64,000 nucleotides of DNA from Apoderus coryli (lineage: Eukaryota; Arthropoda; Insecta; Coleoptera; Attelabidae). The DNA lies in NCBI GenBank assembly GCA_911728435.2, contig OU452211.1, positions 12,878,428-12,942,427 on the forward strand, read 5' to 3'. Positions 53,542 through 64,000 of the stretch are shown here, piece by piece. Position 1 is the stretch's first letter; each line of letters starts with the position of its first letter. The position numbers and the translations under genes are program-made. Below the pieces are notes generated by a model. The model searched no databases. It worked only from the letters and a program-made list of their open reading frames with translations, and was not told the origin of the DNA.

Positions 53542-54887
53542 TAACATAATATCTCTTTGGCAGATTCCAAGATCATTACGGATTATTTAATAGGAGTTCT
53601 GAAGCTTCGGTCGTTTCTTCTAAACGAGTGACATTTTGTTTTGATTTTGTCTCGGTATATAGTAATTTTTTGTTTTTTGTTGTATAATAATTATTGTAAG
53701 ACTAGTTTAAGGACCTCTTCCGCGCTTACTGTGTTTGGACAGATACTCCATGTCATGTTAATGGATGCGGTATTTATAATTGGTGCGGTTTCTAGTGCTT
53801 TCAATGTATGGATAGAAAAAAATTGTTCAAATGAAAGTCGTATAATAGTTATTTACCTAACAAGTGTGGAAAATTGTACTTTTCCGCACGTGACGATAGT
53901 TGACAGAACGATGTGCAGTGGAGTTCGGTCATTCGATAAGTGGGGAAAACACACATGTGTTAGGTATAAATAATTGACAAATGTGTCAAATATGCCTATT
54001 GTCATAATAAAACAGTTATTATTGTGTTATAAGAGAACAATGATCACATTATCGATTTTTAGTTCATTTAACAGATTATTATTGTTTGCTGGATAAATAA
54101 ACGTACTTCTGCCTTTTTGTGGATATACAGTTATTAATATTTATGAATTATAACAAATCTAGCACTATATCTGACTCTATTTTAGTCATAGTAATATTAA
54201 GAACAGTGCCGCAAAGTACAACTTTCCGCACCAAAAAAATGCGGGAAAGTGCACTTTACAGCACGCTCGTAGCAAAAAATATTTTATACAGTTTTCATTT
54301 AAAAACGTTTTATGCAATTTTCAGTTGAACAATTTTTTTCTTCATATACATTAAAGCTGGCAACATACAAGCTGTCATAACTTGCATTTGAAAGAATAAA
54401 ATTTATATTGTAGAATGAGTATAGTATGGACTTTGTCCGTAAATAAATAAATAAATAACAAAAATTATTAGCCCTAATTATATAATTAGATGGCATTTAG
54501 TTGGTATGGGCTAAATGTAGAAAGAAAACACTTGTATTTTATTACCAAAGTTTCGATATATTTTACATCATAATCAGGCCAAAAATTTTCCATTTTCGTT
54601 GTGTCATTCATAGTAATTACACAATACCAAACACAGTAGTAGTCAACAGCCATATAAATTCTACACTTTAAATTTGTTCACTTACGGGCTTCTTCATTGA
54701 TATTAAACGTTAAAGTTCGGCATGGAGGGAGACTAAGGTGGCATTAATACTAAAAAAATAGACGAATAGCTAAGAAGCGAAGCATTAAAAACGAAAACAC
54801 TTCACACAAAGAAAATCGCCTATCAAGCGCCAACGCTCTGCACAGCTTAGTGCGAAACATGGAAAAAAACAGTCAAGGCACAGTCTA
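53542..54887. other. XDH intron segment with degenerate repeats
   Basis: No gene. TTTCCGCA and its complement recur near 53880 and 54225. The last about 130 bp (to 54887) looks like part of the LINE that resumes at 57433. Confidence 0.35.
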
Positions 54888-54889
54888 TA

Positions 54890-57430
54890 CCCAGTAAACA
54901 CATATACGTAAATTAAACGTTGATTTAACGTGTCAATCGTTGATAATTGGTCTTACGTTAGAAAAGTGACGGTTTATTTTAAGTTTAATTTTACACCGGT
55001 CAATTTAAACGTTATAGACACGTGGTGTTATTATTTAAATACAACTAACTACATTTATTATGTTTAAGTAACGTTGTATATGTATTATAAATAAACCATA
55101 AAATAAAAACGTTTGTTTTAGGTGTTTTTTAAACGCGTGTCAAACATTGTCAAAATTAAAAACGTTTATAAAACGTTCTTTATGTAATTTATAATAAACC
55201 GACATTTATAGCTAAAATAACGTTAGAAAATGTTCATTAGAAGCGCATAATTTTTAGAGGCGACAATGAAAACGTTAAAATGACGTTTTTTAAGTATTTT
55301 ATAATAATTTTAAAATTACAGTTAAGGTAACGTGTAAAATATCCCATAAAAATTCTTATTGCTTAATATGGGAAAATTCAAAACGTTTATATAATGTTTA
55401 TAAAGTATGTTATCACAATTCCAAATGTACCTACAATTAGAAGAACGTGTGAAATTATTTTTAGAATGAGCAATATTTAAAGTGGGAAATTTTAAAACGT
55501 TGATTATTACGGTTACAAATACTTTTAAAAAATGTGTCAATGAATCGTTTGATGTAAAACTAGAATTATTGAAATAACAACGAATATTACGTTCTAAATG
55601 TATTTTCAAAAATCTAGAATATATAAAGGTTTAACCTTAATTTACCTACCAGTTGAGACAGTAAAACAAACACTTTATAATATGTAAGTAAATCCCTAAT
55701 ATACCTATTTAGTTAGTTATTTTTGAAAACACCATTTAAAAGGTGTTTAAATTGTATAACTTTACACTAATTTAAACGACCTTGTAAGTCCTAACGTTTC
55801 CTAGTTTCCAATGCTATCCCATTCTTATCTCGGATATAGTGTACATAACAAACTGAACAAAAAGTGTTTATCAAAAACTTCCTACTACAACTAGCTATAC
55901 CTATCAGTACTCTAAGTTTACAAGAGTAATGCGAAATATTTGTTAACAAGTTAATTAAATCTTATAATGATTTGTTGGGTTTTTCTTTTTTTTTTATGCA
56001 AAAATATAAGTTTCAGAATAGTTTTACAACATATTTTTTCCAATCTTGAATAAGAAGTTAAAAATAAGTGGTATTATACCTACTTAAATACCTAGTAACC
56101 GGCCCAAGCAATCACAAAAAAATGTTTTTGTTTTTGCTATATGAACACCTGTTTGTGTAGTTTCACACATTTCAAACGTTGCTTGAACGTTGAAGGCAGG
56201 CCGTTGTTACACCATTAAATTATAAAGCATATGATTGGCCGAAAACGTATGTGAAGGTCGTAATGTTTGTTTGTGAATAAAATCATACAGTTGTTTTTTA
56301 ACAGTGATGCCAAAGTGAGAATTTCTTCTCATACTATAGGAGATATAAAGATATATATAATCTAATTATAATTTTTTATAATAGATACGTATACTTTTGG
56401 GGTTTCCAGAAATTTATTAATTTTAACACACACTTTTTTGAATTTGATTAAAGTCAAACAACATAAGTGTATTTTCAACAATTCTTCTTTATTGAAATGA
56501 TTTACAAAAAGAAACATTTCACATTAAATGGTGTATTACAGAAATTTGCTATTTACATAATAAGTAGTAGGTATAACCAAATTTAAGTTTTCGAAAAATT
56601 TTATATAAACCTCATGTTTTTTGCTATTAAATAAAAGTTTTTCCACAGAGTGTATGTAGGTATACATGTTTGAATCCATATTATACCTTAAGACACTACG
56701 TAAGAATTCTTTGTAAGATTTAGTAATGCCACTGAAGAAGGAACAGTAAAGTTCTGAAACATGTTTGGCTTATTCGAACATGTATATAAAACGTGCATTA
56801 TTGTATCGTATAATTTTGTATGTTATATTTGACCACAATATTCAACATTAAAAAACACCAAAAACACCCAAATGTTTAACTTTTTTGGTTTAACTATTTA
56901 ACAAAAAGGGCATTATTTTTTCATCAAACTTTTGTACCAACCCAACAATGGAAATCTGGTAGTTTTATTGATTTATTCCATACATTTTATCAACGTATAT
57001 TTCACGTTACATAAATATATAAAAGCCACATTAAATAACGTGAAATCAAACGTTATTTAAACATTCCTAAAATGCGTAATTAATACGATTACACAAACCT
57101 TAATTATTAGCTTTTAAAAAACGATAAATGCATGTATATGTAATACATGCATTTGTCGTTTTTTAAAAGCTAAGAATTAACGTTTCTGTAATCGTATTAT
57201 TAACGTATTTAGAACCGTTTAAATAACGTTTGATTTCACCGTTGAATATATATACATAAATACGTTCAATACACTTTTTTATATAGCATTTAACTAACGT
57301 TTCGTTATTAGTGTTCTGTAACGTGAAAAAGCGCGACATATAAAAGTAAAATGTACGTATTTAATGTATCTTTTTTGGAAAGGTGTTTTGTAATGATAAA
57401 CGTTAAATAAACGTATGTGTGTTTACTGGG
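54890..57430. mobile_element. CCCAG-ended CMC-like element with AACGTT-rich subterminal repeats
   Basis: Ends CCCAGTAAACACATATACGT and the complement ACGTATGTGTGTTTACTGGG, with TA at 54888-54889 and 57431-57432. Dozens of AACGTT, AAACGT and ACGTTTA motifs fill 54900-55620 and 57000-57420, in opposite preferred orientations. The middle is AT-rich with no recognised gene. It interrupts an R1/jockey-like LINE. Confidence 0.75.
57035..57245. repeat. Long palindrome inside the CCCAG element
   Basis: Centred near 57138. TAGCTTTTAAAAAACGATAA and its complement TTGTCGTTTTTTAAAAGCTA flank GCATGTATATGTAATACATGC. The arms extend imperfectly for about 100 bp each way (AAACGTTATTTAAAC, TACGATTACA). Confidence 0.8.
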
Positions 57431-57432
57431 TA

Positions 57433-57951
57433 GTCATTATTCTATGGTCAAGGCGAGAGAAATGGCCTTGTTTGTGTTTATCGCCTATGATAACACCTTA
57501 CACGAATCCGTCATATATATTGTTAGTAAGACGGATTCAGCTAACACTAAAAAACCGCGTTATCGCGGCTGAAATAGGAGGAGTGTCCGTGAGAGCAGCC
57601 TGGTGATTTTCACTAGGTGGAGTATTTTTCCCACATCTATGGTCACTAGTCCTGGATCACCTCATTTCAAAAATGTACAAAGCTACTCTGATGACATTGT
57701 TGTCACAGCGAAGCTAGCTGAGGGAGTATAAATCCCAAAAAAACAGTACTGCTACCATTTATAAGAAAGAGAAAGGTGGACTCCACTCACTATGGTGTAC
57801 AAATTGGCTTTTCCGAAAAGGTGAAATATTTAGGAGTGATCCTGGATAGACAACATGACTGGAGGAATCACATAGAGAGGATGATATCCAGAGTGACAGC
57901 AGCAAAAAATTTAATTGCAGTGCTTCAAAAACCGTTTAAAACCAGCAATCG
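57433..57951 (+). pseudogene. R1/jockey-like LINE fragment
   Basis: In mixed frames: VSVRAAW, a TVLLPFIRKRKV segment and VKYLGVILDRQHDWRNHIER, then MISRVTAAKNLIAVLQKPF. This is the region between the Y-A-D-D block and the thumb of a non-LTR reverse transcriptase. The upstream part lies before 54888, across the CCCAG element. Confidence 0.6.
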
Positions 57952-58250
57952 ACTGTATGGGTCTTCCAAGATGAGGTTCATCTAACAAAAGTGGTTCGCG
58001 ACCTCAGCACTGCAAAACACATGGTCGCCTGTTTTTACCAAAAACCTGGTCGTGTGGCAAATGTACATTTATAGGAATGTAGAACGGCCCATTCTAGGAA
58101 TCTTTGAACGTCAAAAAGTCGAATTGATGGGTCATCCGCGGTACAGTTGTGATTCATCAATGATAAAATGCGTGGATAACGAAGTAACCGTATATGCATT
58201 CAAAAGCCCTGCATGCAAAATATTTAGGAAAACAATAAAGCAAGTTTAAA
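57952..58250 (+). pseudogene. Irritans-type mariner transposase scrap
   Basis: WVFQDEVHLTKVVRDLSTAK and HMVACFYQKPGRVANVHL correspond to the 'WVFQDE..PTKV.R.RS..K.M.ACFF.K.G' block between the catalytic aspartates of mariner transposases of the irritans type. A stop follows. The next about 60 codons (VYAFKSPACKIFRKTIKQV) may be its C-terminus in another frame. No inverted repeats were found. Confidence 0.6.
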
Positions 58251-58388
58251 AAAAATACTGTTTTGATTATTAGGCTCAAAATTTAATAGGGGCGCTTGTA
58301 ACTAATAACTATTACTGTTTCGAAGATATATTTCATCTTACATGGAGCGGTTTATTAATGAAATCCATATTTCTGTAATATTAAATAG

Positions 58389-58521
58389 GTTCCCAATGTG
58401 GCTTCTGTACTCCAGGCATAGTTATGTCGATGTACACATTACTAAGAAACAAACCAAAGCCTAAAATGGAAGACATGGAAGTGGCTTTCCAGGGTAATTT
58501 ATGCAGATGTACTGGATACAG
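58389..58521 (+). CDS. Xanthine dehydrogenase, exon with the second [2Fe-2S] cysteines
   Basis: After the acceptor TTAAATAG, with the previous G, the exon encodes [40 protein letters not shown] and CTGYR. All four cysteines of the second cluster are present (QCGFC and CRC). 'SQCGFCTPG' favours xanthine dehydrogenase over aldehyde oxidase, which usually has 'QCGYC'. The donor is GTAGGA. 133 nt, phase 1 in and 2 out. Confidence 0.95.
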
Positions 58522-58639
58522 GTAGGAATTTATTACGAGCCAGTTATTCTACTTACTACTACACTGAACCGAAAAGGTACGTGATATTAATAAAAAAGTG
58601 CTTCAAATCAATAAACGTCAACATTAAATTTGAGCCGAT

Positions 58640-59000
58640 GATGGGTGACATTAATACAATGAACGTTCGTACATAAATTCGGTAGCGAATTCTGTACGTT
58701 GAATTAATAAATAAAGAACATAAATTTATGCTCGCCGGTTATTGATCTTACGAATGATGGACATTAATTTATAACTCCTGTACGTTAAAACGATGTTACC
58801 AGGTTGTTAATGTTACGAACGATGAAGATTAGTTTATGTCTCCAATACGTAAAACCGATGTTAGCTGGTTATTAATGTTACGAACGATGAACATTAATCT
58901 ATGACTTTTGTACATTAAACCGATGTCTGAAGGTTATTAATGTTATGAACGAGAAACATGAATCTAAGACTTTCGTACGTTAAACCAATGTTAGCTGATT
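58640..59000 (+). repeat. 65-bp subterminal tandem repeat
   Basis: Units share TTAATGTTACGAACGATGAACATTAA and GTACGTTAAACCGATGT and are diverged by about 10-20 percent. Confidence 0.75.
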
Positions 59001-59339
59001 ATTACATTGGGTTATAATCATTGTTTTACGTAATTGTGTTCGCCGGAAATTATTATTACGAAAGATTGAGATTATTGTTCTGTATTCAATCAATAATCGC
59101 GAGCATATAGGTACATATGTATTATGTGTACTGCAAAGTGCAGTATGGTTGAAATATACTAGTACCAATGGTTAGAGAATTTAAAAGCCCAAATAAGACT
59201 CAAAATTATCTTGCTGTACGTCCATTGATTTGATGCACCTGCTTTGTAAATAAATTAAATCATATTTGTACGACACTCGAAATCTAAAGGCTTTATTTTT
59301 AATTTAGTTAATATTAAATGCTAAACATGTCAGATTCGT

Positions 59340-60280
59340 CTGTCGTCTGAGGTGAAAAGGGAGAAAAAAATTTATATTTGGAAACAAAAGTTCGCGGAAA
59401 TTCTTCTAAACAAAATGGGAAATTATTACGAGATCTAAACATTTATGCAAGGGAAAATATCACAATACCGTCTTTTATTCATGATGTTGATAATATTAAT
59501 GATTTTTTTGTGGCCACTTCTACCAACAATCCGGACCCAGGAACGATCAATTTTTACTTAGGTAATAAAATTAGGCCTGATATTAACTTTGAATTTACAA
59601 TGGTGGATCATGGGGAGATACTTGATGCCTTGCTTGGGATTAAGTCAAATGCTGTAGGCAGTGACATGATCAGTATTGATATGCTAGTAGTAGTAGTTGT
59701 CCGTTTATAATGCCCTTTATACAACATCTAGTTAATTACTATATAGAAACGAGAAACTTCCCAACATGTTGGAAAGAAGCCAATGTCATTCCAATCCCAA
59801 AACTAAAACTCCATCAACATTTAAGGATCTTATAGACCGATTAATATACTCCCAGCGATCTCCAAGATTATTGAGAGAGTGATCTGCAATCAAATGAAAA
59901 CATATCTTGATGGGCATGGGTTATTGTCGGAGGTCCAGTCTGGGTTCCGTCAGGGTCACAGTTGCTCCACGACATGACTTAAAATACTGGATGATGCATT
60001 GGGGGCGGTAGATCAGGGTCGATTGACGGCATTGCTGCTGTTGGACTACGCAAGGGGCATTTGACCGCATTGGTAATGGTTTGTTGCTGGCCATTGTGGG
60101 TTACCTGGGCTTTGGGGAGTCTGCTGTGTCTCTGCTCGGAATATATGTGAATGATAGAAATCAGGTTGTCATTTTGGGAACGACAGTATCTGGGCCCAGG
60201 ACATTGCGTAGTGCCGCAGGGCATCCAGAAATCATTGCCTTTTTTATGTATCAGGGTTTTTGTTGTTGTTATTATTATGC
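59340..60280 (+). pseudogene. Jockey-like LINE fragment D
   Basis: INDFFVATSTNN, INFYLGNKIRPDINFEFTMV, EILDALLGIKSNAVGSDMIS, FPTCWKEANVIPIPK, SEVQSGFRQGHSCSTT and an LLLDYA.GAFDRI block A are all in order. A (AGT)n-like stretch and several frame changes break the frame. It ends before the Y-A-D-D block (LRSAAGHPES marks block B). Confidence 0.75.
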
Positions 60281-60441
60281 AGTTATCTTTAGTATTGCTA
60301 ATATGTTAAGCTAGGAGGCTGTGCATCGACTTCGCCTTTTGTGTAACTTTTCTAAGTTCTCAATAACGTCATTTATTATATTATTATTATTAATCAAAAT
60401 AACAGGTTTTTATGTAAACAGTGTGCGCCTTTAGAATAGAC

Positions 60442-60675
60442 TTATAGAACCCATAAGTACGGTTGAATTGCAGATTTTCTTCCTTTAAGGTTTATTATAT
60501 GTTCTTCTATTTCTTGAACTGTTTTAGCACAAAATAAAAAAGATTCTTGAGAGTCTTTTATTGTGTACTTTAAATGGCTTATCTTTCCACTGCCACCTTT
60601 GGAACATAGCTTAGCGGATAGCACTAAATATCCATGAAGAGCCCATAAAATTTCTCCCCTCGTATCGGCGGGTTT
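60442..60675 (-). pseudogene. Unrecognised coding relic in the CACTG element
   Basis: Minus strand, about 75 codons: RGEILWALHGYLVLSAKLCS, KGGSGKISHLKYTIKDSQES, FLFCAKTVQEIEEHIINLKG. The composition is protein-like and the frame ends in TAG after AIQPYLWVL. I do not recognise the family. It is probably part of a transposon-encoded protein. Confidence 0.4.
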
Positions 60676-61352
60676 TCAACATTACAAAGGAATACCGCAC
60701 TGTGTTTTTTTTTTCGTTTTAAACAGACTTTAGTTTTGTACTTTACTAAATGGTACTTATATAAAAGGATTACTACTTACCTTATATTTCTACATTTGTT
60801 GTATTATTTGGGAACAAATTTTAAAAATAGATTTACGAACACACTTCACTTTTCAACTGTATACATTTAATTAAACAAAACAAAAAGGACGCGTAAACAA
60901 AAAGTCTATGAGAATGTCATAATGTCAATGTTTTGAGTATTCAGGCTATGGTCCGGGTGCATTGATTTGCGCGCGTTATTCAGAATTTAATGGTTAGGTT
61001 CGTAAAATTAATGCTTAGCATCCATTGAATCAACGATGATCGTTTATTAGTTTTTATGTTCGCTGTTCATAGGTGTATGATTTACAAATTATTGTGTTAA
61101 AGGCGAAGAGCATAAATTAATAAATTTAAAACATTGAAGCAATAAATAGTGACATTATATTGATGAAAAAAAACATAAATTTTCGATGTCTTGCATTTAT
61201 TGATTAATGTTTCATCGTACATTGTTTCTATGTATGAAATTATTAATTTATGATCAAAATTCATTGTAACAGTGACCAATTCATAATATTAATGTTCAAA
61301 ATATTGATGACAACCATTCATTGGTTTTACGTACAATATTTTTTTCAGTGTA

Positions 61353-61904
61353 TGTAGACTTGCCGGGTTTCTTTCAGTCAATGCGTTTTTGTCTAATGAA
61401 TACAACGGTGTATAAAACACAATTCCACCATATATTCGACTTATCTGGCAGTAGCGATATATCCTTTATCTGACAATAAATTACAATTTTTGGACACCTT
61501 AGTAATGAGAACAGAACATCTATCCTTCACATAAATTTTGCAACAAAAATGTATTCAGTAGGTACATTTTTCAAACAACAAGCTTGAGAAACAAAATGTT
61601 ATAGTTTAACGACTTTTCAGAGGAATTGGCTGAAGTTTTGAATAACTAAAATCAATTAGTTGAAAATGTCGAAAAAAATGCTTTTTTCGTCACTAGGGTA
61701 GATGAACATTACTTACAGATCCTATGTTACGATAAAATTGAATAAAAACTTAATACCTGTAACTAAAAATCTTAATTTAAAAAAAGTATCTTTTGATGAA
61801 ATCCTAAATAGACAACAAACTCACACTCAAACGTGTTAACCAAGTCAATCATTATAAATCCAATGCTAATTACCAAACAGCTAAAACATAAGGTTTTATT
61901 TTAG
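61353..61904. other. XDH intron segment, nothing recognised
   Basis: AT-rich. It ends at the XDH acceptor TTTATTTTAG. Confidence 0.35.
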
Positions 61905-62035
61905 ACCAATCATTGAGGGATATAAAACATTCACTGAGGAATGGGAAATAATGCAAAGAGGAAATGGTTTAGACAAGAGTATGAAAAATGGTGGCATTTG
62001 TCAAATGGGTAGCAAGTGTTGTAAACTGCAAAATG
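61905..62035 (+). CDS. Xanthine dehydrogenase, exon after the second cluster
   Basis: With AG from the previous exon it encodes RPIIEGYKTFTEEWEIMQRG, NGLDKSMKNGGICQMGSKCC, KLQN and a split Gly. 'RPI.EGYKTF' is the conserved end of the iron-sulfur domain. The CxMGxKCCK segment is typical of the linker to the FAD domain in insect xanthine dehydrogenases. The donor is GTAAAT. 131 nt, phase 2 in and 1 out. Confidence 0.93.
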
Positions 62036-62495
62036 GTAAATGTTACAATCCTTAATAAACTAGAAATAGAAATTGCGTTCTCTTTTTCTCTCAGGCCTTC
62101 ACGATAAATTCACTTTGGAGTAATGTAATGTAGTTTAAAATAAACATAAATATTCTTTTTTAAATAATATCAAATTACTTTAAAAAATTACATATTAAAT
62201 ATACTAAATTGTTCTTTTATGTATGTACCTACATCTCGTCACATACAGTAATGTGATTATTATTTAACTCATATTTATATTTATTCGATAGGGCTCTCAG
62301 AGAAACAAAATTTTTCACGTTCGATGTTTGACCATTCTATCATTTCAGTTTTGGCGGTAGTTTAGTTCACACATCAATTATTTTCAGTCTTAAATCAGCT
62401 AATTATGTATGTTATTTGTTTAAAACTTGGTCATGTCAACCAAATCTCGTTTTAAAATAATTAGGTAGGTATTTCATTATAATTGACCAGTGCAG

Positions 62496-62690
62496 GATGC
62501 TGCGGCAACTACGCTCTCCGAAAGTGGATTAGATGGAAGTCGAGTCACATAGTTACTAGTGTCATCAAATGAAACAGCTTTTGCTGATTTGGATATAAAA
62601 AATGATGCTGGCTCTAGGGCTGGAACACCTAATAGTGGAGTTGATGTTTTAACTTTCAGGCGTTTATTTCTTCTATCTCTTCAATACATA
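62496..62690 (+). pseudogene. Coding-like fragment in the XDH intron, unrecognised
   Basis: After a CAG an open stretch reads DAAATTLSESGLDGSRVT, a TAG stop, then SNETAFADLDIKNDAGSRAG and TPNSGVDVLTFRRLFLLSLQ. The composition looks like a real protein, unlike the AT-rich surroundings. The stop makes it a relic or a captured exon. No family was assigned. Confidence 0.3.
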
Positions 62691-62718
62691 ATAATTATTG
62701 GAATCGTATATATTCTAG

Positions 62719-62769
62719 GTGTTCACAATGGAAATGGTTTAACAAATGGTAATAACTATTCTGAAAATG
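62719..62769 (+). CDS. Xanthine dehydrogenase, candidate 51-nt linker exon
   Basis: Bounded by TATTCTAG and GTAAGT. In phase with the previous exon it encodes GVHNGNGLTNGNNYSEN and a split Gly. A short Asn/Gly-rich linker between the iron-sulfur and FAD domains is plausible for insect enzymes. Both splice sites and the 1-1 phase support it, but similarity cannot. Confidence 0.5.
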
Positions 62770-62829
62770 GTAAGTGTCTAGCTATTATTAAATGTAGCAT
62801 TCCAATTTACACATTTTTTTTGTTCACAA

Positions 62830-63040
62830 TTTAAAAAAACGTATTTTTCTACGACTGTCTTTAAATGCCTTTATTATATGTTCAATCATGATTTGAAAAT
62901 GTAGTACATTGTAATGCTGTTTATCATTTACCCTTGCGTAATAATATTTCCCACTAGTTGCTAGGTAACTGAGCATGAGCCGCAGGCAGGAAACTTACCC
63001 GAAAAACAAATATTTTCCTAAAAATTATGTTAAATTTATT
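62830..63040. other. XDH intron segment leading into repeats
   Basis: Contains GAGCATGAGCCGCAGGC, which resembles the GC-rich loop sequence of the following hairpins. No gene. Confidence 0.35.
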
Positions 63041-63054
63041 CAGTAGCATTAAAA

Positions 63055-63202
63055 CAGTCGTAGAAAAAGTATAGTGTGAGACTTACATGAAATGATCATT
63101 TCCTGCTCGTATGATTTGCAGCACTCGCCTGCGGCTCATGCTGCAAACGATCATACTCATAGGAAATATATGTCATTTCATGTTCGTTGCACAATATACT
63201 AT
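63055..63202. repeat. Large hairpin with GC-rich loop (unit variant)
   Basis: GTAGAAAAAGTATAGTG...CATGAAATGA...CGTATGATTTGCAGCA pairs with TGCTGCAAACGATCATAC...TCATTTCATG...TATACTATTTTCTAC around the loop CTCGCCTGCGGCTCA. It corresponds in position to the hairpin segments of the two downstream units but differs in sequence. Confidence 0.75.
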
Positions 63203-63984
63203 TTTCTACTCCTATTTTGTTAAGCCGTCTATTGCAAAACTATTAACGTGACATGTAAATTCAATCTTACATAAGTGTTACGTAATGATCACCAAAGTGT
63301 CACGTAATGAATATTACATGACACTTTGGGGATTTTTATTTTCTATTATGGAATTATGTCAAACACAAATGTCAAATATTTAAATGTCATAATTACCTTT
63401 TCTTCTGTGTGCAATATTTTTGCTTAAATTTTAATTCTGAAATGGATTCTCATTCTGCAAAGTCGTAGAAAAACTACAGTACATAACTCGAGCTGTAAAT
63501 AATTTTCCATGCTCGAGACTATGGCCTCACTCGCCGCTTCGCGGCTCGTGGGCAATCTAGTCGCTCGTATGTAAAATATCATTTTTCTACTCCTGTTTTG
63601 TTAAGCCGTCTATTGCAAAACTGTTAACGTGACATGTAAATTCAATCTTACATAAGTGTTACGTAATGATCACCAAAGTGTTACGTAGTGAATATTACAT
63701 AACACTTTAGGGATTTTTATTTTTTATTATGGAATTATGTCAAACACAAATGTCAAATATTATTTAAATGTCATAATTACCTTTTCTTCTGTGTGAAATA
63801 TTTTTGCTTAAATTTTAATTCTGAATTGGATTTTGATTCTGCAAAGTCGTAGAAAAAGTACAGTACATAACTCGAGCTGTAAATAATTTTCCATGCTCGA
63901 GACTATTGCCTCACTCGCCGCTTCGCGGCTCGTGGGCAAACTAGTCTCTCGCATGTAAAATATCATTTACAGCACATGTTATGT
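63203..63984 (+). repeat. Two tandem 391-bp units, each with a GC-rich-loop hairpin
   Basis: Units start TTTCTACTCCT(A/G)TTTTGTTAAG at 63203 and 63594 and are about 95 percent alike. Each contains CATTACGTAACAC-type motifs in both orientations and ends in a fold-back around CTCGCCGCTTCGCGGCTCG, flanked by CTCGAG. They run to the window edge and may continue. Probably the tandem core of an unclassified element. Confidence 0.75.
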
Positions 63985-64000
63985 AATATACTATTACAGC

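Larger units (their letters stand above)
58562..61350. mobile_element. CACTG-ended CMC-like element, 2.8 kb, with 65-bp subterminal repeats
   Basis: Ends CACTGAACCGAAAAGGTACG and the complement ...CGTACAATATTTTTTTCAGTG, with TA on both sides (58560-58561 and 61351-61352). Near the left end at least four copies of a repeat of about 65 bp (GGTTATTAATGTTACGAACG, starting near 58737, 58802, 58867 and 58932). The right end has ATTAATG and TTCAT motifs inverted. A LINE (59340-60280) is inserted. One coding relic remains at 60442-60675. Confidence 0.7.

Noticed and set aside
53641..53973. 110-codon plus frame with a hydrophobic start
   Set aside because: It has a signal-like N-terminus but no family pattern, splice support or repeat context. 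It was kept only as intron sequence.

Overview
The window is eukaryotic: a gene-poor, AT-rich, intron- and transposon-laden stretch that fits an insect, most likely a beetle. The grounds are a secreted serpin, spliced exons of a xanthine dehydrogenase gene, THAP/P-like, PIF/Harbinger, DUF4817-type mariner, Crypton-like, BEL/Pao, RTE and jockey-like elements, and (TAA)n-type tails. The order is an inference from this element mix. No rRNA, tRNA or CRISPR array was recognised.

Two host genes form the backbone. A serpin is on the minus strand: its signal-peptide exon is at 11100-11210, its large second exon at 1264-1826, and its 3' exons lie beyond base 1. The 9.3-kb intron between them is a nested graveyard: a PIF-type Myb/SANT fragment, a mariner MITE, two head-to-tail copies of a Crypton-like tyrosine-recombinase element, a mariner inside the second copy, and a 3.6-kb CACAG-ended element inside that same copy, with a TA duplication. 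A xanthine dehydrogenase (XDH) gene is on the plus strand. Six exons are placed (40890-40947, 48703-48799, 52660-52790, 58389-58521, 61905-62035 and, less surely, 62719-62769). All join in phase and encode both [2Fe-2S] motifs. The start exon was not found, and the FAD and molybdenum domains lie beyond base 64000.

Between the host genes lies almost only mobile DNA. The centrepiece is a 12.2-kb element (15379-27565) with about 30-bp inverted termini. Near each end it has a large tandem array (a 110-bp monomer organised in a 652-bp higher-order unit on the left, a 181-bp monomer on the right). In the middle it carries a complete six-exon DUF4806-type gene whose 3' end overlaps a truncated transposase reading frame. 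The element lies between two inverted copies (7219-10808 and 27882-31224) of the CACAG element. Further right are a LINE, a decayed BEL/Pao element with both LTRs, a mariner with 213-bp inverted repeats, and a P-like element.

The XDH introns hold a PIF/Harbinger deletion derivative with TTA duplications, a near full-length RTE ORF of 833 codons inside another LINE, an internally deleted P-like element that keeps its THAP exon, a mariner holding a CACTG-ended element, a CCCAG-ended element, a second CACTG-ended element, and a terminal set of 391-bp repeats containing GC-rich-loop hairpins. Several terminal signatures (CACAG, CACTG, CCCAG, all with TA duplications) suggest repeated invasion by CMC-like (CACTA/Mirage/Chapaev) DNA transposons.
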